Part shown: in pieces, positions 49,019 through 62,811 of the stretch
Layout of the letters: each line of letters starts with the position of its first letter
How positions within the stretch are numbered: position 1 is the first letter of the stretch
NCBI RefSeq assembly: GCF_022201045.2
Contig: NC_068563.1
Location: 28,493,001-28,557,000 of the forward strand
Direction: 5' to 3'
Origin: Citrus sinensis
Taxonomy: Eukaryota; Streptophyta; Magnoliopsida; Sapindales; Rutaceae
Length of the DNA: 64,000 nucleotides
Notes under the pieces: model-generated
Told to the model about the DNA's origin: nothing
Databases searched by the model: none
Seen by the model: only the letters and a program-made list of their open reading frames with translations
Position numbers and translations under genes: made by a program

Positions 49019-52000
49019 CATGCAAGACTCCAATGTTAGAATCAGATAGTGCTTTCCGATTATAATTATATCAGTACATACGAAAATTCATTTTGCATCT
49101 TCACCGTACATGTGGTACGCGTGCGCGTGCTGGCTGATCTCCGAGTTTTGATTAATTGTGATAGCCACCTTTTATGCATCTCGATGTCACCCATTACCAA
49201 AAAAGAATATATATATATATGTATAACAAATAATAAAACCAAGATCGTATCACTCTCTAACATTACATACTTTCTTCTTACTTATCAAACCATTATTAAT
49301 TAACAAAGACTGATATGTTGTTAAAGTAGTTTTACACCCAACTCTTCCTGTTTACATTATAATCATAGGATCCCATCTTCAAATGGGTGTTTGTTCAATC
49401 ACATATTAATGACTTGAACATTAATCACTAAAATTAATGGGGAAAGTAGAGATTTGTTCATGTATTAAGTTATTAATTTGGGGACATTAAATTAAAGTGG
49501 GAAAAAGTGGCAACACTGAGTAAAGTCTAAAAAGGACGAAATATTGGGATCAATAAGAATAGGATAATGGAGGTTGCTAGAATTTCTCCTTGTATGCATT
49601 ACAAGTTGAGGAAATGATAGCAGTGTCCCTTGACTTTAGTAAAGGCCACACATACGGAGAGGCTGAGTGGTAAATTAAACAACAGAAATTAATCAACAAA
49701 CAGAAAAAGTATAAGAGGACAAAACTTGAAAAGCAGAGAATACGACTGTTTAGGTGTCATTCATATAAGTAACCTTTTTTTTTTTCCGTCTCTTGCAACG
49801 ATGAAAACGGATTGAGATATTATTCGAGGAAAAATTATTCTTAATTGCGGAGAAGACCACCAAATTGCTTCTTGAAGAAAACTCTTTGAACCGATGTCAT
49901 TACTTTATTTAGTGCTTAACGTATTAGAGATGTGAGAGTGTCTTGAAAATGTGAAAAGGAATGGGTTTGTTTATTTATTTCGCGGTATGAAATGAGGGTC
50001 TAAATCTTCACACCATTTACCCTTTGGAAATCTTTTAAGCTAAGTTTTTTTTTTTTTTTATGAATTTCTTTTTAATTTGTATTAGAACAACTAATTCATA
50101 TGTACCTGATAAGTTTTGTAAAATTTAATTCAGGCAGTAAAATTGCAAGTGGTTTGCGAACAGCGTGGATGCCTTGAATTAGAAAATAACTTTGGAAAAA
50201 AAAAACAAAGGAGTATCGAGATTGATGAAGTATTATGCACAACAAATATAAATTAACTGCTTTAACTACAGCAGCATACTTTTTTTAATCAATTGCCAGA
50301 TAGATAAAGATGACAAAGCTGTGAATTAACTAAATATTAAAATTAAGTTTTATTTTGAGTATTTATACTTATTTTTAATGCGAACACGCTGTTAAGCTGT
50401 ATAATTTATTGCACGATTTGAAGCTTTTACAGTATGTGTAGGATTTGGGAAACCGTGATCATAACAAATAATGATGCATTCTCCATCTAAAAATGGCTTT
50501 TGGTATATGTTAATGGCCATATAATTAATTTCATGAGCCAGTTTATGTATAAAGAGAGCATATTGGTTCATGCTGCCAAGATCAGAACTATGCGTCAGCA
50601 TGCCGCCAAACAGTTCTAACTTCTAAGAAAATAAATGTCATGGAAACGAGGAACATCAGCACAATTAATTTTGTTTGTTTTCAACTGATAAGTAATTTTT
50701 TTTTAATTAAATCAATGAATAAATTATTTTTATTTAATTAATGTATGTTTTATTAACAACTTTAAAACACTAATTTCGCACTCTTATATTAATTTACTTA
50801 TTTTATTAAATAATTACCCATCACAAATTTTTAAAAGTCAATAAAAAAAAAATAATCAGATCAATAATGAATCTTTATTCAAACTTAATTGAGTCGTTCT
50901 GTAATATCTCTTCTCGTTCAATAACCTGTCTCGTCATATTTTATCTCTCGCTCGTTTCATTTTCGATACGTTATATATGCTTAATTTCTTAAAAATTCAA
51001 GGGGTATTTTAGCCCGTCAAGGAAATTACAAAAAATGAAATGTATAAATTAATTCCCCTCATGTTCAGATGAAATCATTGCATATCTTGTGTCAAATGAC
51101 ATAATTTGAAATTGGGATTGTTTGCCATGAATTTACCGGCCATGATGATTACTACATATATAATAATATTGTCATTCTACTCCGCGGAGGAATAAAAAAT
51201 TATGTTGTTTTTATGATCATTTTGCAGTTTTAAATTATTTTTTTATTTTTTCTATCACTTTTAAGATTTTTATCTTTTTTCTATATATATATATTAAATT
51301 TGAGTGTCGTTGGTTTTGTTTTACTTATTTATACTAAGAGAATTTTCTTGTAAAATAATATTTTGTATTTATCTATTTTTAATAAATTCACTATATTTAA
51401 AATTACTATAAAAAATTCAAAATCTTAATTTTATTTATTTTGAGTTATTAATAATATTTTCATTATTTAGAAATTTTGTTTCTCATCATTTATCAACATT
51501 TTAGATTTCTCATCGTCACTAAGATGTAAGCCATCAATTCTGCAGACTCCTTTGTTTAATATGAGCCTTAAAATGCCACTATAGACACCAACAAGCTCCA
51601 ATGTTTATTGGAATGCAAACGTGGCTTTATTTATTATATCATGATATTAAATGTAATCATCGAGAGAACTAGATTATGAATGAATCCCATCACATATCGT
51701 CATGCTCCTGGTCATTTACAGGACCACAAAATCAGTCCTAAAGTCCTTGGCTTAGAGAGATTTCAATACTAAACTCTCTCCTTATTTCATTTTCACTTCA
51801 CTTGACATATCTTTGATAAATGAAATTCGATTAAGAGGGGAAACTGTAGTTCAGTAGCATATAATCATAAGCACTAAAACATTAAATTAATATGATAATT
51901 AAATAAAGAGATATTTAAAAGTGCGATGTGGCATCATATCATATGCCTGTGCATGCTAATACTAACCCCCCCCCAAAAAAAAAAAAAATTAAATATGTGG

Positions 52001-54355
52001 TGGTAATGTTAGGAATGTATCCAGCATGAGCATTTGGTTTCGAATTTTCAGCTTAGCTCCATGTACATATATAAGACAAAACAATTTTGAAAGGGAAAAT
52101 TAAAATGGTATTTGTCAATTCTTGCTCCTTGTTTTAAGGGTTTCTTCTTCACCTTGGAGCTAATGGAATGAAGATAAAAAGAGTGTGTTGCAGCAAAAGG
52201 ATGAATCAGTGTGACAGGGACACCACCATTAATTAAATTCTATGGCCACCCCACTTGGTTTAATGCCCACAGCCATCTCTTTCGACACGCAAATTATTTT
52301 CTTCTTCTCTTCTTCTCCCCTTGCTAATAAAGCTAAGTTTTTCAATTATTTTTCCCCCCCTCTAAGGAAGAATATACTCCAACGTGACTATGCTTTGAAG
52401 GAGTAAGGCTATATATGCATGCATCACTAGAAATATATATAATATAAGTGGGTATGGTAAGATGGATAATTTTTAATTATGTGATAAGATAACATTTTGT
52501 ATGTGGGTGTTGTGCATTTTTATTTGGTTTATTATAGAGATAGATCTTGAGAATATGGTTGATGATGTAAGAGTTTGCACTAAACTTATCAAGTTTTAGT
52601 GGCCTAGGGAAGGATGAAGCTTGTCTCACATTGAATGGAGCAAAGGTCCCATTCTATGGGATGCCTTATATAGTTATATTGTGATTTAGGCTTAGCTTGA
52701 GGTTATGTGTAATCATATATGTAATTGAGTTGCCCCGTTACTAATTATAGATGCCCTTACTCAGTTTAGAAAGCAGATTAATTATGATGTTGGGTTTTAA
52801 CTACTTAATAGCTGTTTAAGCTATGCTGTTACGTGGATTATAAAGCTTTTGAGCAGCCAAAACTTTTCTAGTTTTTTTTTTTTGTTCCTTTTCTATTGGA
52901 GATAAAGGAGATATTCTTTTTTTATCGCCATTTCTTTTCTGGAATATTGATCAGTCAAAGACAAATAGCCATGGTGATGATAATCGACTTAGAATGATTG
53001 AGAAAGTGATGAGTCCAAGTGGGTCACTTTCTATTTTGATATATATATGGTCCTTCATTCATTACAGCAATTTGCATATTTGATAATAAAAAGAAACAGA
53101 AAATAATTAATTCTAGTGAATAATGGCTCGGATGATTCTTCAACTTTCAATTTGATTGAAAAAGAAGAATTATATAATACAACTTCATTAATATTCAGTA
53201 TATTCTTAATCAATTCTACATATTTGGATGTGTAATTATTTGTCTGCCGCGACACTAATTCTGATTAGAATCAATAGAATGATCACCACAACATAAAGTT
53301 AGGAACTATGGGAAGATTCTTCAATCATCAATTTGATTGTAAACAAAGAATTATAAAATTTGAGGCTTCCAGTGTTTAAGGGGTCGAGGAGTATTGTTTG
53401 ATATGACATTGTGTTCTAGAATTAATAGGTGTATTATAGTCAAATCCTGAGTGTATGAGATAAAAATAATAAATAAAAATAAAAATAAAATTGCAATCAA
53501 ATCTTAATTTCAACAGCCTTTTAATTTGAATTTAGAATCAGAAGCGATCAAAGAATTGATAGTGTTAGCATGTATATGGAATATTAATGGGCAAGGTTTG
53601 AGATAAGTCTTTGAGCAGAATGAAAGAATGAAAATTGAAAGTGCAAGTGGGGATCCATATGCTTGCTTAAAATGGCACACGTTTCTCTTGGTACTTGACG
53701 CAGATGCATACGTACGATCATGTTCTTTAATTCGTGGCAATTTGTAAATTGTTATATAATTGGAAGATTGGATGAGATAAGGAGATAAGCCACGACTGCG
53801 ACGCATTTTGTTTTCCTTTGTTTTAGTATTGCTAATGCAACAAAAAAGTCGTCATTTAGGACAGCAAATTTGAGATTTAGACACACGATGATGATGTTCT
53901 CCAATTGCAAACAACTATTATTCGAAAAAAGTTATATAATATATATATATATATATATAAACGGAGCATTTTGGCCTGGAGGGTGAGCTAGCGACTAATT
54001 AAACATGAAGCTGGTTTGGTTTCAACAAGGGTGGTGGTTTGAAAAAGGAGATGAGTTGTATTAATTCAAAAGGAATAATTGTTTTTGGAAAATAGAGTCT
54101 TTTTATTTTAAGATACAAATAAAAAAAAATGAGATAAATATTGTGGAAAATCATCCATCCATATATGATACTGACAACAGATAAGTGCAAACTCATTCAA
54201 AGTATCAATAGTTTTAGTATAATCTCTCGACATATGACCAATTCTAAAATCTTATTTTGGTAACAATAGATGATCCAACTCGATAATTATTGAATCGCTT
54301 TCTCACTGTAAGAATGTTACTGCTATTAATGCTGCTTAAGTGTTAATCACTGGAA
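49019..54355. other. Gene-free AT-rich region
   Basis: No gene is recognised. It holds the upstream region of the MYB gene and an AT microsatellite at about 53934-53959. Short open frames have no family resemblance. Confidence 0.45.
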
Positions 54356-54360
54356 TTCAT

Positions 54361-54728
54361 TGATGTAGGAAGCATATTAGATAAAATTAATTAGAGTTTA
54401 CTAGGAATTATAATGTTTGGGTCAATTTAGAATTTATTATTTTATTATAATTTATCTTGTTTTATTAAGTTTATTTGAGTCACGTTTGTAATTATAGTCT
54501 TATTAGGATTTGAGATTATTTCTCTTATTTAAAAAAGATTAGGATTAAGTTAGCTACTAATATATATAGGCTTGTTATTCATAATTTATGGTAACACACA
54601 CAAGTTTATCATTAATAATGTTCAGTATATTGTCAATTGAGATATTTCCTCCTTTGTGAGAGCCCCTTTATTGAGTTTTCAAGAACGTATAATAGAATGA
54701 AATTTATTATCGCTTCCGCCCTGCGTCA
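54361..54728. mobile_element. Solo LTR (368 bp) with 5-bp target duplication
   Basis: The element starts TGATGTAGGAAGC and ends GCCCTGCGTCA, so it has TG...CA ends. The five bases TTCAT stand directly before (54356-54360) and after (54729-54733). The inside has the layout of a plant Copia-type LTR: AGTCTTATTAGGATTTGAG, a TATATATAGGCTTG promoter-like stretch, and GTGAGAGCC further on. No internal retrotransposon domain or second LTR is present, so it is a product of LTR-LTR recombination. Confidence 0.82.
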
Positions 54729-54824
54729 TTCATGAACATTTTTACATGTAATTCTAAAATAGAGACAATCTTTAAGCACCTTGGTGTATATATCCATTTC
54801 CACTGAATTTTTGTCACACGAAAC

Positions 54825-55633
54825 TAGGGATGGCCAATAGGTCGGGCTGACCACCAAAAGCAAAGCTCATGCGTGCTCATGCTCGTGCCTAAATTTTTTT
54901 TACTTAGACCCGGCCTGGCACACACGTTGTGTCGTGCCGTGCCTAGCCTAAGAAAAAAGCCCAATAAGCTTTTTTTAAAAAAAATTTTTAAGGGCGCATG
55001 CTAAGTTGTTGGCGTACTTTTTTCAAGTTTATGTACTTTTCTTAGCTCTATACCTTTATTCAAATTTAACAGAATTGAAAATTCAAAACTCAAGTCCATA
55101 TTTAATAATAATAAGAAAATATAATATTAATTATTAAGTTTGACCTTATAGTATTAGAATTTTTTTAATGCTTAACAACAACAATAATAATAATTTTTTC
55201 TTAAGAGTTAATTTAATTGTTAACTTGGACTTACATAAAGTCATAAATCATAGTTCACAATAATATTAATACATATTTATAAAATCATAATAATTATAAT
55301 TTTATTCATTAAAATCATGATATCAATTATTTATTTAATAAATTATAAATATAAATCAATTATAGTATTTTTTAAATTAAGAATTAAATGAATTTGAAAA
55401 ATTCAATTTTAAGTTATTTGTAAAATCATAAAATTTTAAGTTTACTTTCTGCGGGCTTTTTTATCATGCGGAGCTTAACCTATCTGTAATCGTACCGTAC
55501 TTTTAAGGTCCGCGTGCCTAAAATTCTAAGTTCGGTGCTGCCCACGTGCGTGCTATGCCGTGCCGCGTGCCCCCACCTAAACGTGTTCGTGTCGTGCCGT
55601 GCCACGTGCCGTCCAGTCCATTGACCATCTCTG
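54825..55633. mobile_element. Non-autonomous hAT-like element (809 bp) with 8-bp target duplication
   Basis: The left end is TAGGGATGGCCAATAGG and the right end, on the other strand, is CAGAGATGGTCAATGG. The flanks are CACGAAAC (54817-54824) and CATGAAAC (55634-55641), matching in seven of eight bases. Subterminal parts are GC-rich with repeated GTGCCGTGCC and CGTGCC motifs. The middle is AT-rich. No transposase frame. Confidence 0.82.
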
Positions 55634-55641
55634 CATGAAAC

Positions 55642-57632
55642 CAAACCCCAACCCTGAGATCGTGAAATTAGGCAGACCGTGGCCTGACTATTCACTATTC
55701 AGCCAATCCTTCATTTGACGACATTGTTGTTTTATTCTCTGCTTCTGAAAGGGACTAAAACACGCGAGATTACTGGGGTGGCTTTGGTAACGTGGATTCG
55801 GTACCCCTGGACTTTTCTTAACGCCGGCCCCTTACGTATGAGCTATTTGGGCTTACAACATCTGATCCGTTTAGATCTCTGCCGCTTTGGCACGTTGACC
55901 CAATGCTGAAATTTCTTTTAGCTCTGCCGTCATCTGATAATGTGGGGAATGAAAAAATCCAAAAAATAAAAATAAAAGGACAGGGTAGCCCACGCTACCG
56001 ACCTTAATATCCATCAAAATCTAAAGGTCACGAGTCCTTCATTTGTACATGGTCGTGTCAACATCGTCTTGTCGATGAACAAAAACAACTTCAATCCTGT
56101 AGCTCTCATTTTCAAATTAAACATTTTAATTGACAGCAGCAACCATCTCTTTTGTAATTTGGTAATCATGAAGTTTATAATTCATAAAAATATATTCACG
56201 CTAAATTGAATTAATTTAATTATTGGCCTTCGGTTGTGAAAAATTTCCTTTCCCCCATCGCTCATGATGAGTCATGGCACGAGAATTTTCTAAGAACGAG
56301 GGACCTTAAAATTGATTTATCAGGACAGCACCCTCGTGGGCTTGTAAGTCAATGCTGGTACAACTTCACGTGGAATTTTGGGTTTCATCGCATGGGAATG
56401 AGTATCAACTTTAGACTTTTTTTTGCCTTTGTAGGCAACAATATGTAAAAGAAAATCCAATTAAACTTTCTTTGCCGATAACTTAGACTGCCGACCAAAT
56501 TCCACACATATTTTTCAGCTCCCTTCTTTGGAACTTTATTTGGCCTTGCCCTTCATCGGGAATTGTGGATCCTCTTGATTTCAATTCATGATCCAAAAAA
56601 AAAAAAAAAGCAAGGAAAAAGGATGACCGACGGATTAATGGAATAAAAAATTAAAATTTTAATTTTTAAGACACGTGCGAACGTGATGCAAGTATTGTAA
56701 TACCTTTAAAATTCATTCATAACTCGTGAGAGTTGTACGATCTATCTACATTAATAAGATGCAGAAACAAGTTTATGAAAATTTTCTAATGTAATCATAT
56801 CATTTTATGGGGTGGACTGGACGTACAATACGACCGGGATGGGCCTTGGCTCTCTCTTAGTACCCTGCCGTATACAACAAGCACATGTACAGTACCTGGT
56901 TCAAGTCTCATGTAAAGGACTCACTTCCCTCCTTACATATATATTTGTAATAATGCTATAACTGTAACCATTTAAATATTGATAGAGCTGTGATTATAAC
57001 GTAAATACACTGTAATATTATTATTTAACTTATTCAAATTATCAAGTTGAGAAGGTGACTCTATGACAGAGATAGCAATGTGCCGTGTCGGGTGAATAAT
57101 TTTCATCCATAGGGCATCCCATGCTTAGGCAAGACATGGACTATGCTGGGTATGGCATGACAAATTGATATGACGTGAGCACCAGCCTATTAAGGACGCA
57201 CATACCCACTCTAAATTTTTTGAAATATTTTTATTTTATTTTTTTATAAAAGTAAAATAAAATATTTAAAAAATTAAAGTTCAAACTTTAAAAATTAAAT
57301 TTAAAATTTTACTTTACGTCATGATTTTTTTTTTTTTTGCATTGATAAATCTATTAACCAAGTTAATTAAAAATTAACTGAACGATTTGAATCGTTATTA
57401 TTAATATTTCAGCTTTGAGTCTTAATGTTCTTGTGTAAGTGTGTGTTTAGTTAATAAAAATTTAAAAAAAAAATCTTATATAACTCATAAGTTATTATTA
57501 TTTATCATTTATCGAATATCAATATTTATTATTGCTGTTAAACTTAATTGATAACTTAATGTGGTTTAAGAGAATCATGACACAGGAAAGCGAAATTTAA
57601 AAATAAATTTTAATTAAAATGGAGACCCATGG
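55642..57632. other. Gene-free region between two hAT elements
   Basis: No gene is recognised; an A run lies at 56595-56609. Confidence 0.4.
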
Positions 57633-57640
57633 GCTGTCAT

Positions 57641-58066
57641 TAGAGGTGGCAAAAATACTTGCCCAGTCCGGACCCGGGCGTTGCGGGCCGGGTAATATTC
57701 GGTCCGGATATGAAGCCGGGTCGGTCTTAGGCATCATTTGATAAACTCGGAATCCATATTTTATTAAAAAAAATTATAAAATATATATTATTTTAAATAT
57801 TTTATATTTATTTTACTCATTTATTATACATATATAAAGTTTTAAACACTTAAAGTTTATATTTTCATGTCAAATTTTATTGAAATAAATTTAAAACTTA
57901 TAAAATTACCAAAAAATAAAAAATACATACACATAAAATATTAAAAAATATAAAATCTGGATACCCGGATTAAAATCCGGCCTGGACCTAAACCCAGACC
58001 GGTTGCATCCAGGCAAGGTCCGGTCATGACAATACCCAGACCCGGCTCGGGGTTTTGCCATCCCTA
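57641..58066. mobile_element. Short non-autonomous hAT-like element (426 bp) with 8-bp target duplication
   Basis: The left end is TAGAGGTGGCAAAAATA and the right end, on the other strand, is TAGGGATGGCAAAACC. The flanks GCTGTCAT (57633-57640) and GCTGGCAT (58067-58074) match in seven of eight bases. Subterminal GGGCCGGG/CCCGG-rich arms surround an AT-rich centre. Confidence 0.82.
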
Positions 58067-58074
58067 GCTGGCAT

Positions 58075-59720
58075 AGCCTGCAATCCACGTGTGCTGTGCT
58101 ATGCTGCGGAGCCTGAAATTTAACTTTCGTGCGTGGTAAGGTCGAATCGTTTCTTAATATCCGGCCTTTTGGCAATCTCTGCTGTGTACTGGAAGACATC
58201 CAGCTAAAAGATTGGCCACGTCTATTTGCAGATCTTGCAGTACCGTGTAAATGTGTTGTTGCTTATTGATCTGGGCCGTCCAATGGTCACGATCAATCTG
58301 ATCAAAATGATTTTCTGATGAACGCAGCTTGTCCCATTGTCACGGGGTCTATCATCTCAACTTCTGGTGGACTATTTCAAGTGAGTCAACTCTTCTGATC
58401 ATATATCTACGCAGATGTGCCATGTGGACAGGCCCCCACTGGATTGTTTTCAGCTAATTTGAAGCGTTGGATAGCGTTCGGCACGACATTAAAAAAAAAA
58501 CGCGATCATCGGTTAGCAGTCAAAGTTAGGTGTTGACTCAAATCGATTAATGGGCAGCAAGTCAACTCATCCCATGGATTTGAATTGTTCTTGAAATCTT
58601 TTTGAATGTGATAGGAAAATGAAAGAAACTATGTCAAAGAGATTTTCTTCTTTCCTCCTCCTGAAAGCGTTGCTTTTTTTTTTTTTTTAAATTATTTTTC
58701 CCGATTGTCAGAAGATGCATATATTATATGGACCTTGTGATGTCAATTAAAATATTATTAACTACGGCTTACGGTGTCACTTTGTCAATGTGACAAGTTA
58801 TTTAATTCGTTCCAAAACTCCATAATACCCGTGATGGACATGTAGTCAGTAGTCGATTATTGTTATTTACAATTAATTTAGGAGAAATATTAACTCACAA
58901 TTATGGATGATAATTTACCACATTAAAAAAAATGACAATTTACCATAAATAGAATAATTGAAAAATTCAACAGCATCTAAAAACGAAAAGTTACATAAAT
59001 AAGATGATTGTCTTAATCATTGCAATTTGTAATTAATTTGGGCTAACCCTTAAGGCAGGATTTTGCAATTACAAATTTTCCGCAATCATTCTACGCAAAA
59101 TTTTCTCAATCACTTCATAATCTGTCTGCTTCATCCCAAAAAAAAAAAGAAAGAAAAGAAAATCAAGACTTAAGAAAAAATATGAAAGTCAAGACCTAAT
59201 CTAACTTTACTTCATGGTAAATGTTAACTAGTTGTGCAAGAAAGAAATGCTTAAGTTCTCATTCTTCAACCTCGCAGGCCCGCTCACACGATTCGGGCCC
59301 GCTCACATGATTCGGATTGTCGAAGGAAATATTTTGAAAAAGAAAGGATTAAAATAATCTTAAATGTCATAAAATCATGGTACAATACTGAAATTAGCAA
59401 TCTAGTTTGCTAATTAATATATGTTAAAGCTGAAAATAAATTAATATTCAAATACTAAAAACAAAAACAATTAGAAAAAAGGGGGAAAAAAAATTAAAGA
59501 GAGAAGAAAATGAGACTGGCAGTACATATTAATTAGGCATAAAAATGCAAAATAATAGAAACTATCATAGGACGGGAAAGTACTGAAATAAAAAACAGCC
59601 ATCTTTTGTTGGGTAGCTGTTGTCTTCAGCACCCCCATTTTGAACTCTTCTCGTTCCTCATTTCTGAACTCCCCAAACCCCAACAACAACAACTCTATCC
59701 GGGCATTCACACTACTCTCC
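58075..59720. other. Upstream region of the SOSEKI gene
   Basis: AT-rich with four GTCAA/TTGAC (W-box core) motifs between 58382 and 58566. Inverted GGCCCGCTCACA repeats lie at 59277-59310. No gene is recognised. Confidence 0.4.
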
Positions 59721-59727
59721 TATAAAA
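59721..59727 (+). promoter_or_regulatory. TATA box of the SOSEKI gene
   Basis: TATAAAA, 52 bases before the ATG at 59779, in a pyrimidine-rich context. This predicts a very short 5' UTR starting near 59752. Confidence 0.65.
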
Positions 59728-59778
59728 CTCCAAAAATCCCCACTTCATTTTCTCTCGCGTTCTCAATCGAGATAAAAA

Positions 59779-62700
59779 ATGGAGTTGAGTTCATCAAAAA
59801 CGACGACGGACTTGCAGGTTTCAAGGAAATGGAAAGGGAGAGATCGTCAGCAGCAGAGGATAAGTCCTGAGAGGACCAAAGTGTGGACTGAACCTAACAA
59901 GAACAACAAGACGAGTGCTGCTGCGGCCAACAGAAAAGTCCCTGTTATTTACTATTTGTCGAGAAATGGCCAACTTGAGCACCCGCATTTCATGGACGTC
60001 CCTCTTTCTTCACCTGAAGGTCTCTTTCTCAAAGGTAATATATATATATATATATATCAATCTTGCACTTTCTTAATTTACTATCTGTTTTTCTGTTTGG
60101 TCGCCGAGAAAAATGAAAATTTTTTGTTTGTTTGAATTTGGAATGTACAGTTTTTTTTTTTTTTTCCCACCGCCTTGTTTGGTTTTGGCTTGGCTTCCTA
60201 GAATCACATGCATGATACATGCCAAGTTGCCAACTGGTTGATTTGGGCTTGAGCTAAGGTGAAACTGAAAAGTGTAAAAGCTCCTTTGTTGTCTGTCTTG
60301 TAAAAGTTAGGGAAATAATAATAATAATAATAAAGTTTTGAAATTCAAATTCCATCAACTTTACGCGATTTTTAGCATCCCGCCAAACTCCTTGTTTCCC
60401 TCCCTGTTAGCCTGCCGCGAAAAACTCGGAGAAAGTAAAAGAAAAATTGAACGTTGTATGAAAATTTTATATTTTCTTAATATTTTCTTTTTCTTCAGAT
60501 GTAATCAACCGTTTAAATCTTCTTCGAGGCAAAGGCATGGCAAGCATGTACTCTTGGTCATCAAAACGGTAAATATTCACTGACTCCAACGCCGTCTGAT
60601 GTAATTACCATACTTACGTTCACCGTCTTGATTCAGGAGCTACAAAAACGGCTTCGTTTGGCACGACTTATCGGAAGACGACCTTATTTACCCTGCTCAC
60701 GGTCAGGAGTACGTTCTGAAAGGATCTGAAATAGTTGATCCTTCACCATTGAGCGGCGCAAAAGCTCATGAAATGGCAGCTTCGTCGTCGTTTCGAGTGC
60801 TCAAATCCGGAGACGAGTCCGCTGATTTCCCTGTTATCACTCGTAGGAGAAACCAGTCCTGGAGTTCTATTGATTTAAACGAGTACAAAGTTTATAAAGC
60901 TGAGCCGAACTCCGAGTCGTTCCGGCGGCTCGCTGCTGACGCGTCGACTCAGACGGATGATAAGAGAAGGCGAAGGCGGCCGGTCAAAGTTGATGAGGAA
61001 GGAGAGCAAGAACAAAAAAGTCAAAGTCCAAGTCAAGAAATGTATGCGAACCAAACTACCGAGCTGAGCCGGGAGGAGATTTCACCTCCACCGTCCGATT
61101 CGAGTCCCGAAACTTTAGAATCTTTGATGAAAGCCGATGGACGGCTGATACTGTGTGATACCAGCAGTAACAATAAGAACAATAACGACGATTCTTTATC
61201 GAATCGGACGGCGGATAACAATCCGAGTGGGAGAATGAAGGCGTCGACGGTTCTGATGCAGTTGATATCATGCGGATCGATCTCGTTTAAGGACTGTGGG
61301 GCCGGGAACGTGAAAGATCAGGGGTTCTCATTGATCGGGCATTACAAGGCGAGGCTGCCACGTGGTCAAGGGGACAAGAAAGAGGCGGTGGCAGATGGGG
61401 AAATCCGAAACTTCCCGAGGGTAAGATTGGAAGATAAGGAGTATTTTAGCGGCAGCTTGATCGAGACTAATAGGAAAGAGGAGGTTCCGTCCACTTTGAA
61501 ACGGTCCAATTCTTACAATGCAGAGCGGTGAGTGGCATTTTCTTTGCATTTTTATTTTTTAGCTACTTGTCTATTTTTTAAATTTGTTTTTCCTTTTGTT
61601 TTGTCAATTTACGGTCTGTGTTTCAGATTTCAGAATTACAGTGATTCTGTTTTTGTAGTAGAGACGGTACGGTTTGGCCTTCTACAGTTTATTACAATAG
61701 TTGAATGGGACCCCGTTTCCTCATTATTATTATTTGGCTGCAATCATAGAGAGCTACAGCCTACTAGTTGAATTTACCATGCATAAATTGCCCATCATTG
61801 ATAAAGTTTTAGCTTGTCAGTACATCAAAAGTAAAAGATACAAGGTTTGCTAATTGATGAGTTGGTTTAATGATTTTTTTTATTAATATTTTACATTTTT
61901 TTTTTTTTTACTCTTTGGCAGTACAATTGATTATATTTCACTAATTGAAATGAAATATGTAGTCTAAAATTAGTATTAATTATCAAATTTTCTAGGACAA
62001 AGTAAAGCTTTCATTCCAGTTATGTAATAGCCACAATCCACGTAGTGTACTGGTACCAAACGTAGCCTTATATTGATTCATACTTGAAAAGCTAAGGGAG
62101 TGTCTGTGAAGATGGATGATTTGAAGTTTCACTGCCAACATATTCTCTCTTTTCGTAGAAAGTGGTGTCATTTTATATTCCTTGCTTGAACCATCTCTCC
62201 AAGGATTCGAAGTCAGAAAACTTTATGATTCTCTCTTTGGCCCATTTGGTCTTATTTGAATTTTTGCTAAGTTTGACAAGAAAGCCAGCTAGGCCGAGGC
62301 AGCTACATTTTAACTTTCTTCTTCGTGGAAAATAGTCGATGTCTCGGTCATTTCTCTTTCACATTTATGACAGAACGTTATCATATTAATTGCTGGCCGT
62401 CGATTTATTTATGATGCATATCTAGATCTTCCCAAGTTGTCGTTGTCCCATGTGTAGTCCAAAAATTGAAATAAATGACTACTGAGATCTCAATCCAATA
62501 AATCTACTGAATGCCGCTGCATCTTTAAGTGGTGTAGCAGTACTATATAATACTGCAGCACATAGGGGGACCAAAAATGTGCATGAGTTGACTTCTTGTG
62601 TAAAATATTGATCTGATGAATATGAATTTTAACTGGATTTTATTGATTAAGCAGAAGCTCGCAGTCACAGTTGGCAGAGAAAGAGAATGATGGAGTACGA

Positions 62701-62811
62701 GCAAAATGCATTCCAAGAAAGCCAAAGGCTCTGCCAGTGCCAAGTAACAAAGAAAGCAGTAGCAGTGATGGTCAACAATATGTGAACAAAAGCCTCGAAG
62801 TCTCACAATGA
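59779..62811 (+). CDS. SOK5: SOSEKI polarity protein (DUF966), SOK4/SOK5-like
   Basis: Four exons, 59779-60034, 60499-60568, 60637-61527 and 62655-62811, give 457 residues. The N-terminal DIX-like domain (about residues 53-142) reads [20 protein letters not shown], then [20 protein letters not shown] and ARHG-like [21 protein letters not shown] proteins polymerise through this domain and mark cell corners and edges in polar fashion. The middle is Ser-, Arg- and acid-rich and probably disordered. A conserved block near residues 310-330 contains [18 protein letters not shown]. The C-terminal exon adds a basic, Ser-rich tail with [23 protein letters not shown]5 rather than SOK4 is favoured only by neighbouring genes. 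The first intron begins with a TA microsatellite right after the donor. Confidence 0.93.
60037..60058. repeat. AT dinucleotide microsatellite at the SOSEKI intron 1 donor
   Basis: A run of TA repeats begins within three bases of the GT donor (60035-60036). Confidence 0.85.

Noticed and set aside
55480-55695. Minus-strand frame near 55500
   Set aside because: It lies in the repeat-built right arm of a hAT element.
57906-58199. Minus-strand 97-codon frame
   Set aside because: It crosses the right end of the hAT element at 58066 and the target duplication, so it cannot be an old gene.
59640-59870. Upstream out-of-frame ORF overlapping the SOSEKI start
   Set aside because: Its ATG lies upstream of the TATA box at 59721, so it should not be in the main transcript.
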